DNA from: Hydnum rufescens UP504
Taxonomy: Eukaryota > Basidiomycota > Agaricomycetes > Cantharellales > Hydnaceae
Direction of reading: 5' to 3'
Length of the DNA: 64,000 nt
Assembly (NCBI GenBank): GCA_014904985.1
Contig: MU128927.1
Coordinates: forward strand, 23,107 to 87,106
Part shown: positions 11,691 through 23,480 of the stretch, one piece after another
Layout: the number at the start of each line of letters is the position of its first letter
Numbering within the stretch: position 1 is the first letter of the stretch
The notes under the pieces: model-generated
Seen by the model: the letters and a program-made list of their open reading frames with translations, nothing else
Database searches by the model: none
Told to the model about the DNA's origin: nothing
Position numbers and translations under genes: made by a program

Positions 11691-13369
11691 CTCTGAGCCC
11701 CAAAGGGGGAGATTCTATCATTCCCAGTCCCAAGAGGATGATCATCATTGTCAAGAATGCAATTATCCTATGGGTTCCTCATTCTCTCATTGATGGCCTG
11801 CGAGGTCTCCAGGTGTGTCTGATGGACCTCCACGCGCACCTGCAACCATGCAGAATCAGCACAGTATGGGTGTGTCAACTTGGGGTCGCCCTGATCCAAC
11901 CTTCTCTGCATTTTGGAGGGGAGGTTCACAGCCAGTACATGGGTTATGCCCTCGTGCTCTTACAACAACTTTCGGCCCTACACATGGTCATAACAATGAC
12001 TGGGGGAGTGAATTTTGTGGTGAGCAAGTTTCATTTTTTAGTGTATTTCATCTTGTCTAATAGTTTTAATCCTCTAGCCTCTTGTGGTGGTGAACTGAAT
12101 AGATCTTCTCGTGGTGGCACACTGACTGGGCCCAATGCAATATTCTCTGTTAGTGGTCCCACGCAACCCATCAGCAGTTGGGTTGGGACCACCACTAGTT
12201 CTGCTGTTGCAAAGGGATCTCATGTCGATTTGACATCAAGTTCTCAGTCCATTCCTCTTGGCCGATGGTTTGCCATTGTTGCTGGTCCTCTTCCTAATGA
12301 CGGCTTTTGTGACATTCAGCTCTGGCTGGATGTGTACCCCCAAGTCATTGCGGTTCATTGAGAATGGCAGAAATCGAGGTTCTCCGTGCAGCTGTTGTTT
12401 AAGACCCGACAGATACGTGATGAGCTGAAAACCCTTGTGTTGAGTTGGGCAACACCGCATGGTGTGGATATCGGAACCACCACCGTGGAAGAACCAAGTG
12501 GGCTGTCAGAGTGCTTCACAGGTCAGAAAGATCTTGAATATGTTGACCAGGTCTATGCTCATCCACGAAATCTAGATGAACTCAATGCTCTGTTGCAGGG
12601 AGCACCTCTGTGTATTAAAGGAGGAGCGGAAAGGGCTCGCTATGGGAGTTCTTCTTACACTATGATACTTTCCCCCCTCTATCTGGAGCTGCCCCACCAA
12701 AAGCCGAGAGGCTGCGCCATCTGGACTGTGTTGAGTTCAGCACTGAGTGGTTCCTCGCACACCTTGCTGGGTTACGGGACCATGTTGATCTTCCTCTTCA
12801 TTGTATGGAGATGCTCATACATGCACATAAGTATCGTTCATTGGGTGCTGGCTTTGCCTTGCCTATGTGGCCTACTGAGGGTCCAGTTGATGCTGTTATT
12901 CATTGTATTTCTCAAATGGCGCAAGATGACATGGGATCTATGTTGACACCAAACCCCATTGCCGATGAATCTTTTGGCTTTGTGAAATCTTCCTCCGTTT
13001 GGCATATCAAATTGGACTTGGGCCTCGATTGCCCTCAGTATCCAAAGTCTGAATGATGCGTTACATTTCCATACATGGCGTTTTTTTGTTTTATGCGTCA
13101 CATATTTGCGTCTGATTGTACGCCTTAATGGCACTACTACCGCACTAGAATGAAAACTCGGTTTGGCTCACACGCTTAATTGCAAATCTGGCAGTTCCTG
13201 TTGGGAGAGTAAAGTTTTCTGCTTTCCTTGGTCCTTTCATTTTACAAGTTTAAGAAGCTTAAACGTAATTTTTTATACTTGCCCAAGCAGGGTGTGGACT
13301 GACAATGCTCACCTTTTCCATGGTGTAGGACATATCCGATAATTTTGTGTTATTCTGGGCCACACGTTT

Positions 13370-13765
13370 AGCTCTTCATACCTTTTGGCTGTGGTTGCCT
13401 TCACGTGACTGGGGCTATACTCAATTGGTGTGTCCTCATCAATTCCACGTCCTTTGGCTGTGGTTACCTTCGTGTGACTGGGGCTACACGTTTTGATTGG
13501 CACGCTCTCTGCCAATCCCATTTTTGGCTGTGGTTGCCTTCGCGTGACTGGGGCTATACATCCCAATCGGCACGTTCTCATCAATTCCACATCCTTTGGC
13601 TGTGGTTGCCTTCATGTGACTGGGGCTACATATCTCAATTGCTGCACTCTTCATCAATCCATGTCTTTTGGCTGTGGTTGCCTTTGCATGACTGGGGCTA
13701 CACATTTCAATCGCTGGGCTCTTTATCAATCTCACATCTTTTGGCTGTGGTTGCCATTGTGTGAC
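13370..13765. repeat. 72-bp minisatellite, 6 copies, just upstream of gene3
   Basis: Six tandem copies spaced 68-73 bp with the constant core TTTTGGCTGTGGTTGCCTTC followed by GTGACTGGGGCTACA. Differences are mainly transitions. It ends about 180 bp before the gene3 start codon. The two other cassettes have unrelated tandem repeats at the same relative place. Confidence 0.92.
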
Positions 13766-13948
13766 TGGGGCTACACATCTCGATTGACTACATGTTTTGG
13801 GGCTTAGGTTGGCATGTTTTCATCCTGACTCCAAGCTCCTGCACCACAGTTGCCTTTGCGTGGTTGTGGTGCTTACCCCCTCACCAGTTTCTCATAATGG
13901 CGGGTCTGTGCATCATTTCCCCCTGCCACCATCATCCACATCTTTCAG

Positions 13949-16180
13949 ATGTCTTCATGGACAACACATTCAACTGCCACCAAATTGGCTGCAGGCAATA
14001 AGTGGACCAAAACTACTACCTCCAGGTCGTCCACAAGCACTACTTCAAAGGGAGCCAAGGTGCCGTCTAAACCCACCAATGCCACATCAACATGCACGAA
14101 TGGTTCTCAGTGAAGAGGACTTAATTTAACCAATGAATTGGAGGGCGGTTCGGGGGATGGTGTTCTCCCGCACGTACCTTCGAAGGCTTCTCAGAAGTCA
14201 GGCCTGAGTCGGGAGGACAATAATTCCAGCTCTGAACATCCTCCTCGCCACACGACTAATAAATTCAGCGCTAGACTGGTGGTAGAAGTTCCGCATTTGT
14301 GCCATGCTGCAGCCCCTGTTTCCTCATCATCAACAAGGGCTCAAGTACCCCCTGTGGATCCGTTCTTGCCCACATCTCCACCCTCTAATTCTTTCAAGCC
14401 TCCCAGCAGTCCTTTACCTGGCCTGTCAGACCCCTTTGACTCTACAACAGAAGGTACCGCAGTCCGAGGTGCTGAAGATCGGGATCTTGAGGAAGAGGAG
14501 AACCGTGGAGATGCTTCTGATGTCATACATTGCGGTGGCTGGTTCTTGATCGACCAAATCAAGTGGGCCCATGCGAAGTGTGAAGAATTCTTTGCAGAGC
14601 TGGATGCAAAGGCCAAGGAGTGGAATCGAAGTCTGGAGTCGGTTCGGCACATCGCCTTGGCCATCTCACCCTCCAAAACATTGTGGAATGGGAATGCGTG
14701 GAATGCATTCCAGGCATTGTACAAGAAAGACAATCCAAATACTGATCCATCAGGTACGTCCTTTATTCAGTATATATTCTTACACTAAGAATACTAATTG
14801 ATGCTACTAGTGTCTGCTCGGGATTATATGGTGAACATGGTGCAGCCAGCATATGCACAGCTCATCAAATCCTTCAGAGGAGAGGAATCCCCAGAATGGG
14901 CTACGGAAGCTGCGCCGCTTATAGCAGAACATGAGAGTGCGAAGGTTGGAGCTACCAAGCTGGTCACACAATCTGGTGGTGACATTGCACAGATTATGGC
15001 CAATCAAAAGGACAAGTGGACACATGATATGCAGTGGCTGGCCACCATGGATATTCACATGATGTTTTTGATGGTTACTGGAAATGCTGCCTCCCCTGCT
15101 GTGCATGCTCAGAACGAATGTCGCCTGGGATCCGAGGAAATGGCTGCTTGGTACAACTCTAACTTTACGATGTCCACTCAACTTGCGAATATATATCGAT
15201 TTATCCTCTCTCACCGTTCCCAGTATGCTGAGCTCGACCAATTCAATGAGGAGCAAGGGAAGAGGAAGCATGATGAAGACCTCAGTACTACGTACAAGAC
15301 CAGGACTGCTATCAAGCATACATTGATAGGCCTTTTCTTGCCTTTTGTGAAGATGACAAAGTTTCCTTGGACCAACCTCGCCAAGGTCCTAGTTCAAAAC
15401 AAACTTATCATTTCAAATTTTGTGCCAAACGATGAATTTCCGAACTTCAGCATGTCACTCTCAGATCTTCACACAACCGATCAGTATAAAACATTGTACT
15501 ATGCGCTTGAGGAGTCTAGCCCTGAGAAGAAGATAGTCATCACCAAAGTGGATAACTGGCCAGTTGGAGAAGCTGAGGATGTGGCACTTATCATGGACAG
15601 GCATGGAGAGGTGATACTCTCACTGGCAGCAGCATGGGATTATACTGCCCAGCATGGTGCTGGAGAGACTGGAGGAGGGGAAGGGAGCAAGGGGGTGAAA
15701 CGGAGCAGGATGGATGCGGGTCTTGATGACAGGAGAGGGAACAAGACCACAGTGGGAAAAAGGAAGAAGGCTGCTGTGAAGTCCATTGCACTCATACAGG
15801 ATGAATCGGAGGATGCTGACTCAGTAGACAACTTACTGAGCTTTGGCAGTCGGGCTGCATCTCATGATTCCAGTAATTCATCAAGTATTCCCTGCAGCCA
15901 CTCCTCACTGCACAACCAGCAGCAGCTCCCAAATCAGCCCCACCCAAAGCCCCGCTTTACCTCTTCTCTATCCGTAACTACAGCACCGCCGCCAGTACTC
16001 AATGGGCTCAGTCACTTGGAAAATGTGAACATCGACTTGGGTTCTGGGTTTCTCGATCAATGGACAGAGGAAGAACTTGATGTGGTGGCCAGACAGATTG
16101 GTTATCAAGGGTTTGGGGACAGCTCTAGTATGAACTTGAATGGGCAACCCACATATTCTGGAGAGCAACCTGGCTATTAG
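13949..16180 (+). CDS. gene3: unrecognised protein family, most intact copy
   Basis: ATG at 13949 begins a Ser/Thr/Lys-rich N-terminus (MSSWTTHSTATKLAAG). The frame runs to a donor after DPSG near 14752 with one in-frame TGA near 14111. A 59-bp intron (GTACGTCC, branch TACTAAT, acceptor GCTACTAG at about 14811) joins to an exon ending TAG at 16180. Recognisable stretches are ELDAKAKEWNRSLESVRHIA, GNAWNAFQALYKKDNP, YMVNMVQPAYAQLIKSF, QWLATMDIHMMF and FPWTNLAKVLVQNKLIISNF. The C-terminal third is Lys-rich and Ser/Gln/Pro-rich with a possible nuclear signal (KRKKAAVK). The minus-strand copy at 44-51 kb aligns along its length (NPWNAYQALYKKDPEP; WMATMNIHGF; LLTPLISRVLCIPW). I do not recognise a characterised family. 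Apart from the TGA it could be expressed. Confidence 0.65.
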
Positions 16181-17053
16181 GACCCTTTATGCTGCTTCCA
16201 ACTTCTGGTCCAAGTGTCCCTGCCTTGATGGGTCGACACCTTGGGCATTAATACTACCATCTCCTTCCCTTGATTTCTTCTCTTGTCCTTCAACAGACAT
16301 GTTCTTGTTTTATTACAGTCCTTCAACAGGCATCCTGCGTCTCAAAAAACCGTGCTAACTATGTGTTTCCCTCATCTTTGCTTTGTCTTTACCATAGTTA
16401 ATATTACAATAGAATTAACGTGCAGAGCACATGTATGAGGTTCCAAAACTGTGCAAGTCCATCAGTTGAACCCCAATTAGGCCCTAATTGGGCCCTAATC
16501 AGGACCCAAGTTGAAACCAGAATGGTGGATTGGGGCCCCAATAGTGTCTGGTACCTACTTAGGTACCCAAATCATGCCCCAGAATAGATACCTAAGAAGG
16601 GGGTCACGTACGGCTGCCTGAGGTGGGCCTGGTTGTAACAGTAACCTTCAGAAGTTGCCAGATTTGATTCCAGAATCATGTGATCCAGACTCTGGCCTGG
16701 TCGTAACAGTAACCTTTGGAAGTTGCCAGATTTGATTCCAGAATTATGTAATCCTGGCCTGGATACGAGCTTTCCAAAGGTTTGGCCAAGGTACTTGGGC
16801 TTGTGGACAAGGGATAGACTGTATATTTCCATTGAATGTACATGAATGAAGGGAGGAGTTTGTGCCAATGTACAAGGGGATGAGGAGGGGGTGCAGGGAA
16901 TCCCAGTGAAATGACAAGTCCTCCTGCAATATCTGGCCAATAATCTTGAAAGTGGGCTATTGGAAGGCCACAATTGGGAGCTTTCAATCAAGTATAAAGG
17001 CAGGGGGATAGGCAGGGAATTAGTGCATGAACTGGGAGAAGGGGGAATGGATT
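16181..17053. other. Intergenic with one tandem duplication
   Basis: No gene seen. A 55-bp segment (GTAACAGTAACCTT..GATTCCAGAAT) is repeated with 67-bp spacing at about 16632-16755. A GGACCCAAGTTGAAACC-type low-complexity stretch precedes it. Confidence 0.6.
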
Positions 17054-18478
17054 TCAGGGCCCCCCAGGGTCATGCACCTGTTGGGCTAGTAATTCTTGCC
17101 AGATTGTCCAGCAAAGGCCCTTATTGGGGTCAGATAGAGCAGGGGCCCATTCTGGATGCATCCCAAGGGCAATTGGAGGCCATTTCCAGGAAGGGGAGAG
17201 AGAAAGGCCATGTTGGAAAGGGATGAGGAGAGCATGACCACTGGGCCTGCAATACTCATCCAATTCACTTGTAGTGGAGGTCATTGGGAAGCCTTCATCA
17301 AGGGTATTCAGGGAAGAATGATGATGAGGCAGAATATGGAGGTTCCCAAATGACTGGGGGTGAGGAGGAGGAGGGGAGGGAAGGCTTGCTGAGGGAGTTG
17401 GTGGTCCAGGGAGCCTTCCTGCAGGTCCAGGTGGCTTAGGAATTCCTCCACTAGGAGTAGTCCCTAGCTGCTTGCCACCTTGCGACAAAATGAGGGGGCA
17501 TAGTCTGCTCCTAGGTGAAGGTTCCAGAGCTGGGACTCTCTCAGCCTCAGGTAGACTTCCACAGAACTCCAAGGGGAGGAAGAATGAGCTCTTGGGGGCT
17601 AGGGGGGAAGCCCAGCTGAGACCCTTATGCAGTCTCTCCAGCTTCTCAAGGCAAGCAAAGGCCAACTGAACTCAAAGCTTGAGCAGCTTGTCAGCTGTCC
17701 TCAGTTCCCTTAGATCCTTAGCCCTCCATAGCTTCTCAGATAATTCCAAATTGTGGTCTATTAGGAATCCTGGGGCATCTGCTCCTACAAGGGCTAGAGT
17801 ATCCCTAACAACAGCCTGGAGCTTCTCTAAAGCCAGCTGAACAGCAACCATCCACCTTCTATCCATATACCATCCACCTAGGTTCTCATCAAATAGGAAG
17901 TAGGAGGGACACTCCCTGAGCATGGGGCTGGCCCAGGTGACAAGGAACTGATATGTCATGAGGGGAGCCCCTGAGGAGAAGGGAGAGTACTCATCCCTAG
18001 GCTGATCTAGATGCCTGAGGATCTCCAGGAACTGCTGTGGAGAGAAAAGGTGGGGAGGGATGAAGATACACTCGTGGGTTGAGGGGTGGTATAGGACAGT
18101 CTCCTGGGATGGTGTAGAGAAGGAGAGGGAAGAACTCCTGGGCTGGCTAAGCCTCCACTTCCTTGTAGAGTAGACAGGAGAGGAAGTAGAAGGAAGGGAT
18201 AGTGTTGGTTCAACCACTTTGTCGGCTAGAGGGAACCAGTGTAATGAAGTGCCTCCCATATTCAGGAGGGCACTCATTGTCATACTTGGACAAAGCAGAG
18301 TTGACAGGTTGGGAGCCAGATAGGAGGGGATAAGGGGATAAGAAGGTGAAAGGGAAATCACACCACCCTTAGCACTAGCTTCAGGTGGGGGAGCCAGACA
18401 CAGAGCTAGGCACTGGCTTTGCTCTGAGTCTGGGGGAAAAGGTTGCAAAGGAATGGAGTGAATGATGAAAGATAGCAA
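17054..18478 (-). CDS. Uncharacterised ORFs, possible gag-like region of an LTR element
   Basis: Two minus-strand frames in series: 18478-17672 (268 codons; Pro/Ser-rich N-terminus, then WYMDRRWMVAVQLALEKLQA, a Leu-rich helical end and LRELRTADKLLKL) and 17665-17054 (203 codons; begins MAFACLEKLERLHKGLSWAS, Pro-rich middle). The first stop lies just upstream of the second frame and helical character continues across it, so they may be one protein broken by a stop and frame change. The region follows LTR-like sequence at 18600-18780 in the same orientation, as a retroelement gag would. No zinc knuckle or other diagnostic motif is visible, so the assignment is tentative. Confidence 0.3.
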
Positions 18479-18599
18479 AGTAGTGACTGGCCAAGTGGCA
18501 CAGTCACTACCTAAGGAGAGGAAGGGTGATCCTGCTTACTGCTTTCCCTGCTAGAGTCCCAAGGCACAAGTCCAGAGCCAGGGAAAGGGCTAGTATTGA

Positions 18600-18780
18600 T
18601 GGCTACTAGGGGCCAGCAAGATATCCAGATAGAAGCAGCAGAGACAAGAGACAAGAGGCAAGAGGGTTCACAGTTCTCGCTAGGCATAGAGGTCCAGGCA
18701 AAAGTTTTCTATTCAATCCTGGCATCTGCTGTATATACATGACTTTTGAGTCTGAACTCCCTTATGTAATACACTATATT
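18600..18780 (-). other. Possible LTR fragment behind the gypsy pol gene
   Basis: Immediately after the pol stop, the minus strand reads TGTAATATAGTGTATTACAT, a TATA-like GTATATACAG, then a pyrimidine-rich CTTGCCTCTTGTCTCTTGTC stretch, like a retroelement U3-R-U5. A second matching copy near 24.6-24.95 kb was not found, so the boundaries and parent element are uncertain. Confidence 0.3.
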
Positions 18781-21700
18781 ACAGGGGGACCTCAGTAAAA
18801 TTTTTGAAGCAGGTGAAAGGTAGGGTATCCCAGATAGCAGTTGCAATACAATGTGGGGAGTTTGGATGGAGGCAATGGAAGTCATCCAAGAGCTGTTTAG
18901 AGTTGCTGAGGTTTGATTCTGGTTCCCAACTGTTTTCCTCTGGGCCATAGCCTTTCCATTTAATGAGGTATTGCAGTTTTGTATGATAGAGATGACTGTC
19001 CAAGATTGTCTCAACCTCATATTCGGTGTCACCCTTTGCTGTAATGATTGGTTTGGGTACTGGGGGCTGATGTTGCTCAGGAATATGATCAGGTACAAAT
19101 GGGTGGAGTTTGCTGACATGGAAAACTGGGTGGACATGTTGGAAGTTCCGGGTGAGTTTTAGCCGATAGGCCAATGGTGAAATAACTTTGTCAATCAGGA
19201 AGGGACCAAACCACTTGTCATCAAACTTCTTGGTAGGGTGCATTGTTGTGATGTTTTCTGCATCAAGCCAAACTTTATCTCCTTTTTCATAACTGGGTGC
19301 AGTTTGTCGATGAGCATCATAGAAGCATGCCATGTCATGTGCTGCTTGGCAAAGAGCAGACTTGGCCTCCTCCGTGGCTTGCTTCATACATTTCACAAAC
19401 TCATCAACAGCTTCCAGGTGGGTTTCCTGAGTAGGCTCTGTGCCCAGGCATGGGTGTTGACCTGTATCAAGTTCAAAAGGAGAGTGTTGGGTGGCAGAGT
19501 GAATGCGATTATTATAGGTGAACTCTGCTAATGCCATCCAGTCATACCAATCATCCTGCCTCTCATTGACAAAGAGGCACAGATATTGTTCGATTTCCTT
19601 ATTGACTTGCTCAGTCTGACCATCAGTTTGAGGATGGTATGCTGTAGACAGGGAAGTGTGAATGCCAAGGAGACAATTGAGTTCCTTCATAAAGGAGGAT
19701 GCAAACTGGGGTACCCAATCACTGATAATCTCTTCAGGTAAGCCATGATGCTTCCAAACATGGTCACGATAGAGTTGTGCAAGTCCTACAGAGTCAACCT
19801 CATCTGTAGTTGGGATTGCATGCATTTGTTTTGATAGGCGGTCAACCACTACCCAAATTGCATTATATCCCCGACTGAGTGGGAGGCCTGTGATGAAGTC
19901 TGTGGTGATGATTTGCCATCAATGATCTGGAACCCGATTAGGTTGTAGTTTCCCTAGTGGCATGGTGGGGAATGTTTTAGTGCAATTGCATCTGTCACAC
20001 CCCCATACATAGTTGGCAATATATTGTGTGATTCCTGGCCACCAGTAATTGTGAGTGACTAGCTCAACTGTCTTCCATCGACCAGGGTGCCCAGCCACAG
20101 GAGTGTCATGATGAGCCTTGACAATGTCATGACGCAACTTGGGATTGTGTGGGACATAAACTTTTCCCCAGAGGATAAGCCCATCAGATACAACCCAACC
20201 ATCCTCCTCAGATCCATCCAGATCCTTTATTGCCTTGGCCACTGACTCATCTAAATCCTTTGAGTCACAGAACCTCCACTGGAAATCAGCCCCAAGACCC
20301 TGTATGGGCAAGCTTTCTGTTGCCTTAATCTGGAAGAGCTTGGGTGGAAGGAGGGTCTGATTTTGGTTATCTCCCTCCCCATGATGATGATCAGCTTGGC
20401 GAGATAAGGCATCAGGTTTAGTAGAACTCTTTCCAGGGTGGTGGGTGATGTGGAAATCAAAATGGGGTAAGAACAAGGACCAGCATGCTGTCAGGGCCAC
20501 ACTGCGACGAGAGCACCAAACAAATATAAACACAGATAACTCCAACTAAGTCTGGTGTGAGTCCGGCTAAGTCCGGGAGAATCCGGGCAAGAACGAGATA
20601 GTGAGATTGAGATGGAGAGGCAGTCCAGCAGCCCGGAAGGGACTAGGTGGAAACGAGCACAGCGGTCCTTAAGCTCACGGAGTCAACTGGGAAGTACTCG
20701 GACTGTAGTCTGGAGTAGAAGCGGAAATCCTGAGAGACCAAAGCTGAATCTCTGGATTTCGCCCCGGACTACTTATACATAGTTCCTATACTATGGGGGA
20801 TTGATCGCTTAATGAGAGGTGGTTACAGGGGGGCAGGCACAAGAGGGGGAGTGGGCAGGGGACGGGAAAGTGGAGGGGACAGGGACAGGGCCAGGGGTAA
20901 GTGTGTGGGAACTGGAAGTAAAGGAAACGAGGAAATGAAGGGGAAATGAAATGGAGACGGGGACAAACCGGAAACAAACCGGAACAAATCCGGAAACAAA
21001 TCCGGAATTAACTGGGAAACGGACGAACTCTGACACATGCCTGTTGCTGATTGAGAGATTGGGCCATCATGAAATAGACAAGATTGCAGTGATCAGTCAA
21101 GATTTCTACTGGATGTGCAGCTCCCTTGAGGAGGTGTCGAAATTCTTGTAAGCCATGGATGATTGCCAATAACTCTTTGTCATGAATTTCATAATTGTGC
21201 TCCACATCATTGAGGCTCTTGGAAATAAATCCCACTGGGTGCCACTTGTCATCATCCCTTAGCTGGGAGAGGACAGCCCCTGTAGCAAAATCGGAACTGT
21301 CTGCTTCCAGACGGTAGGGCTGATCAGCATCAGGATGCACAAGAATGGCATTGAGGTGATAGCTGTCTTTAGCTGATCAAAGGCCTTCTGCGGATCCTCT
21401 GCCCACTTCCATGGTGCATCTTTCTGAGTGAGTTGGTGAAGGGGATGGGCAATATGTGAGAAATTTTTGATGAAGCATTGGTAAAAGTTAACAAAGCCAA
21501 GGAATGATTGAACCTGTTTGACTGTTGTAGGAGATGGCCATTCCCGAACTCCAGCAACCTTAACTGGATCCATTCCAACTTGTCCTGGGGATAGGATAAG
21601 TCCGAGATACTCCATGGTTGCAGCTCCAAAGGTGCACTTTTCAGCCTTGAGGAACAGATTATTTTTGCGCAGGATTTGGAGGACCTTCTGGACTACCTTG

Positions 21701-23142
21701 TAGTGTTGTGCAAGTGTTTCAGTAAAAACCAGAATATCATCCATGTACACAGCTACCACTCCTTCTGTGACAAGATCTTTGAAGAGGTGATTCATCATGG
21801 TTTGAAAGGTGGCAGGGCTATTAGTCAGCCCAAAGAACATGACAAGTGGTTTGAAGAGTCCTCAGTTGGTGCGGAATGCTGCCTTCCATTTGTCTCCTTC
21901 ATGCATCCGAATATTGTTGTAGCCCCATCGCACATCCAACTTGGTGAAGAACTTGGCCCGAGTGACTCGATTTAAGATGTCTGTCACGAGGGGGAGAGGA
22001 TAAGCATTTTTCACCATAGCAGCATTGAGCTTCTGATAATCCTAGACAAAGCATAGGCCTCCATCCTTCTTCTTAACAAAGAAGACAGGGGCTGCTATGG
22101 GTGACTTGGATGGGCAGATTTGTCCAGTCTCTAGGTGCTCCTTCAAGAAGGCATCCATCTCTTGCTGCTCATTGGGGGATAATGGGTATAATTTCACCCC
22201 AGTATGCACAATGTCCTCTTTTAGCTCAATAGCATGGTCCCAGGGATGATGTGGGGGAAGGCAATCAAAGGATTCCTTAGCAAAGACATCATGGAAGTCA
22301 TGGTACTGTTTGGGCACCATTTCTTCAAAGGGGTGCTTCTTAAAGGTCTTCTTATGCTGTTCAATGGTGAGGCGGGTGGATATAGATTTGGTTGCAGAGA
22401 TATGCTCTTCAGGGTGAAGGAAGACTACAAAGATACAATCTTCCCCATGCACATCTTCCCAGTTATCACCAGGTGGGCTCTCACCCATTTTCTTTGATAG
22501 AACACCTGGACTAGGCTTTTCTATTAAAGAGGGAGGCAAGGGTGCAGTCTGGTCAAGTGAAGACAATGGGGAAGAGTGGTGATGTGGCAAATTTCTATCA
22601 CCCTTGTGATCCCCCTTGGGCCTCAACTGTTGGAGTACACCCTGGAGATGCCCATCTCTTGTGTTTGCCTGGAGGGACAGACTGGGCAAAGATAGGATAG
22701 GGTCTCCTTGGCAACTATGTAATGGAAGAGGACCAGGTGGAGATACAGATGCAGAGGGGTTAAGGCTGTGTCCAGAGTGTTCCTTTGCTAAGACAACGCA
22801 GACGCATCGCAACCCACATCCATCAGGGCACTGTGTCATTGCTACCTTACCCATTGACCAGTTGATCTCAGGGTTATGATGAACAAGCCAGGTGTGCCCT
22901 ACAATGAGGGGAACCTGTCCCAGGCTAGTCACAGCAAATGTACTTTTCTCTGAATGGTCACCAAAGCACATCAGGAGGTCAACTTCTTCTCTAACTGAGC
23001 CAGCATCATTAAGGGTGCCATCAATGTTGTAAAGCAGAATTGGCTGTGGGAGTTGCTGAGTAGTAAGATTTTTGGCCTTGACAAACTCCTGATCAATGAA
23101 CATCCCTGTTGCTCCAGAGTCAAGCAGGGCATCAACTGCCAT
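18779..23142 (-). pseudogene. pol polyprotein of the gypsy element (PR-RT-RH-IN-chromodomain), broken
   Basis: Aspartic protease: VDALLDSGATGMFI near 23130. Reverse transcriptase: SPIAAPVFFVKKKDGG near 22070, a stop at 22042 (TAG where CAG fits), a TGA near 21858 (CGA fits), then MFFGLTNSPATFQ and the catalytic YMDDILVF near 21740. RNase H: EADSSDFATGAVLSQ, with a frame change near 21330, interrupted by the solo LTR. Integrase: an HHCC-type segment (HHDTPVAGHPG ... CDRCN), a TGA at 19919, then ITTDFITGLP, a second Asp in IISDWVPQF and the Glu in TDGQTEQVNKE. Chromodomain at about 18990-18860: EYEVETILDSH, YLIKWKGYGPEENSWEP. At least four disabling lesions make this an old copy. Confidence 0.92.
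20489..21035 (-). mobile_element. Solo LTR (547 bp) inserted in the gypsy RNase H, target duplication CATGC
   Basis: Starts TGTCAGGGCC and ends CTCTGACA, and is flanked on both sides by CATGC (20484-20488 and 21036-21040). Removing it rejoins the RNase H frame: LNQQQA on one side, CWSLFLPHFDFHITHHPGK on the other. In minus orientation it has a TATA-like CTATGTATAAGTAGT followed by a 5'-end-like region, so it is probably the remnant of an LTR retrotransposon after LTR-LTR recombination. No coding capacity. Confidence 0.9.
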
Positions 23143-23480
23143 AGGTTGGCCACTGTCTAGGGTCTGTAGATGGACCTTTAGCTCAGTAGCTCAGCGAAGG
23201 TGTGTGGAATAGATATAGAGTGGTGGGCTTGTGGATAATGACATGTCTTCTCTTTCATGTAGGCCATCAATGTCAACATGATCAAACATATCCATTGTGG
23301 GTCCTACTGTACAAGTTGAAAGAAGAGAGAATCGGTTTGTTGAACAGGGCATGTCCTTCACTGTCGACGTCTTTAAAAATCCTTTGCCACACCATCATTT
23401 CCATCCTCAACAGGTTTGGGTGCCAGAGTAGCATGGACTTTCTCCACCACTTCCTCCATCTGCTCAGATGACAGAGCACC

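Larger units (their letters stand above)
8643..13055 (+). pseudogene. gene1: large unrecognised protein gene with Pro/Ser/Thr-rich middle, degenerate
   Basis: Exon 1 from ATG 8643 (YTQNQLHLRDFGSQGEFSPA) ends at an intron GTAAGCC...AATGTAG (about 8896-8956). The main exon begins FLKDMDEYKVDP and is open to a TGA at 10208; a second TGA is at 10334, followed by a Lys-rich segment. Codons about 10690-11060 encode TP(A/V)PTG/STE repeats, with a one-base deletion near 10754, and 11400-11690 encodes Ser/Arg/Pro-rich repeats. Further in-frame TGA codons lie near 11443, 11624, 11789 and 12359. An intron is at about 12019-12077. C-terminal frames include VQLLFKTRQIRDELKTLVLS and TEWFLAHLAGLRDHVDLPLH, ending at 13055. 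The minus-strand copy at 52.3-58.9 kb matches it, for example VQLLFKTRQ / MYLLFKDMA and YVDQVY / YMQEVY. No known domain was recognised. Confidence 0.6.

Noticed and set aside
20489..21035. Pro/Ser/Phe-rich minus-strand ORFs as a gene within the gypsy element
   Set aside because: They lie wholly inside the solo LTR and are open because of its T/C-rich composition.
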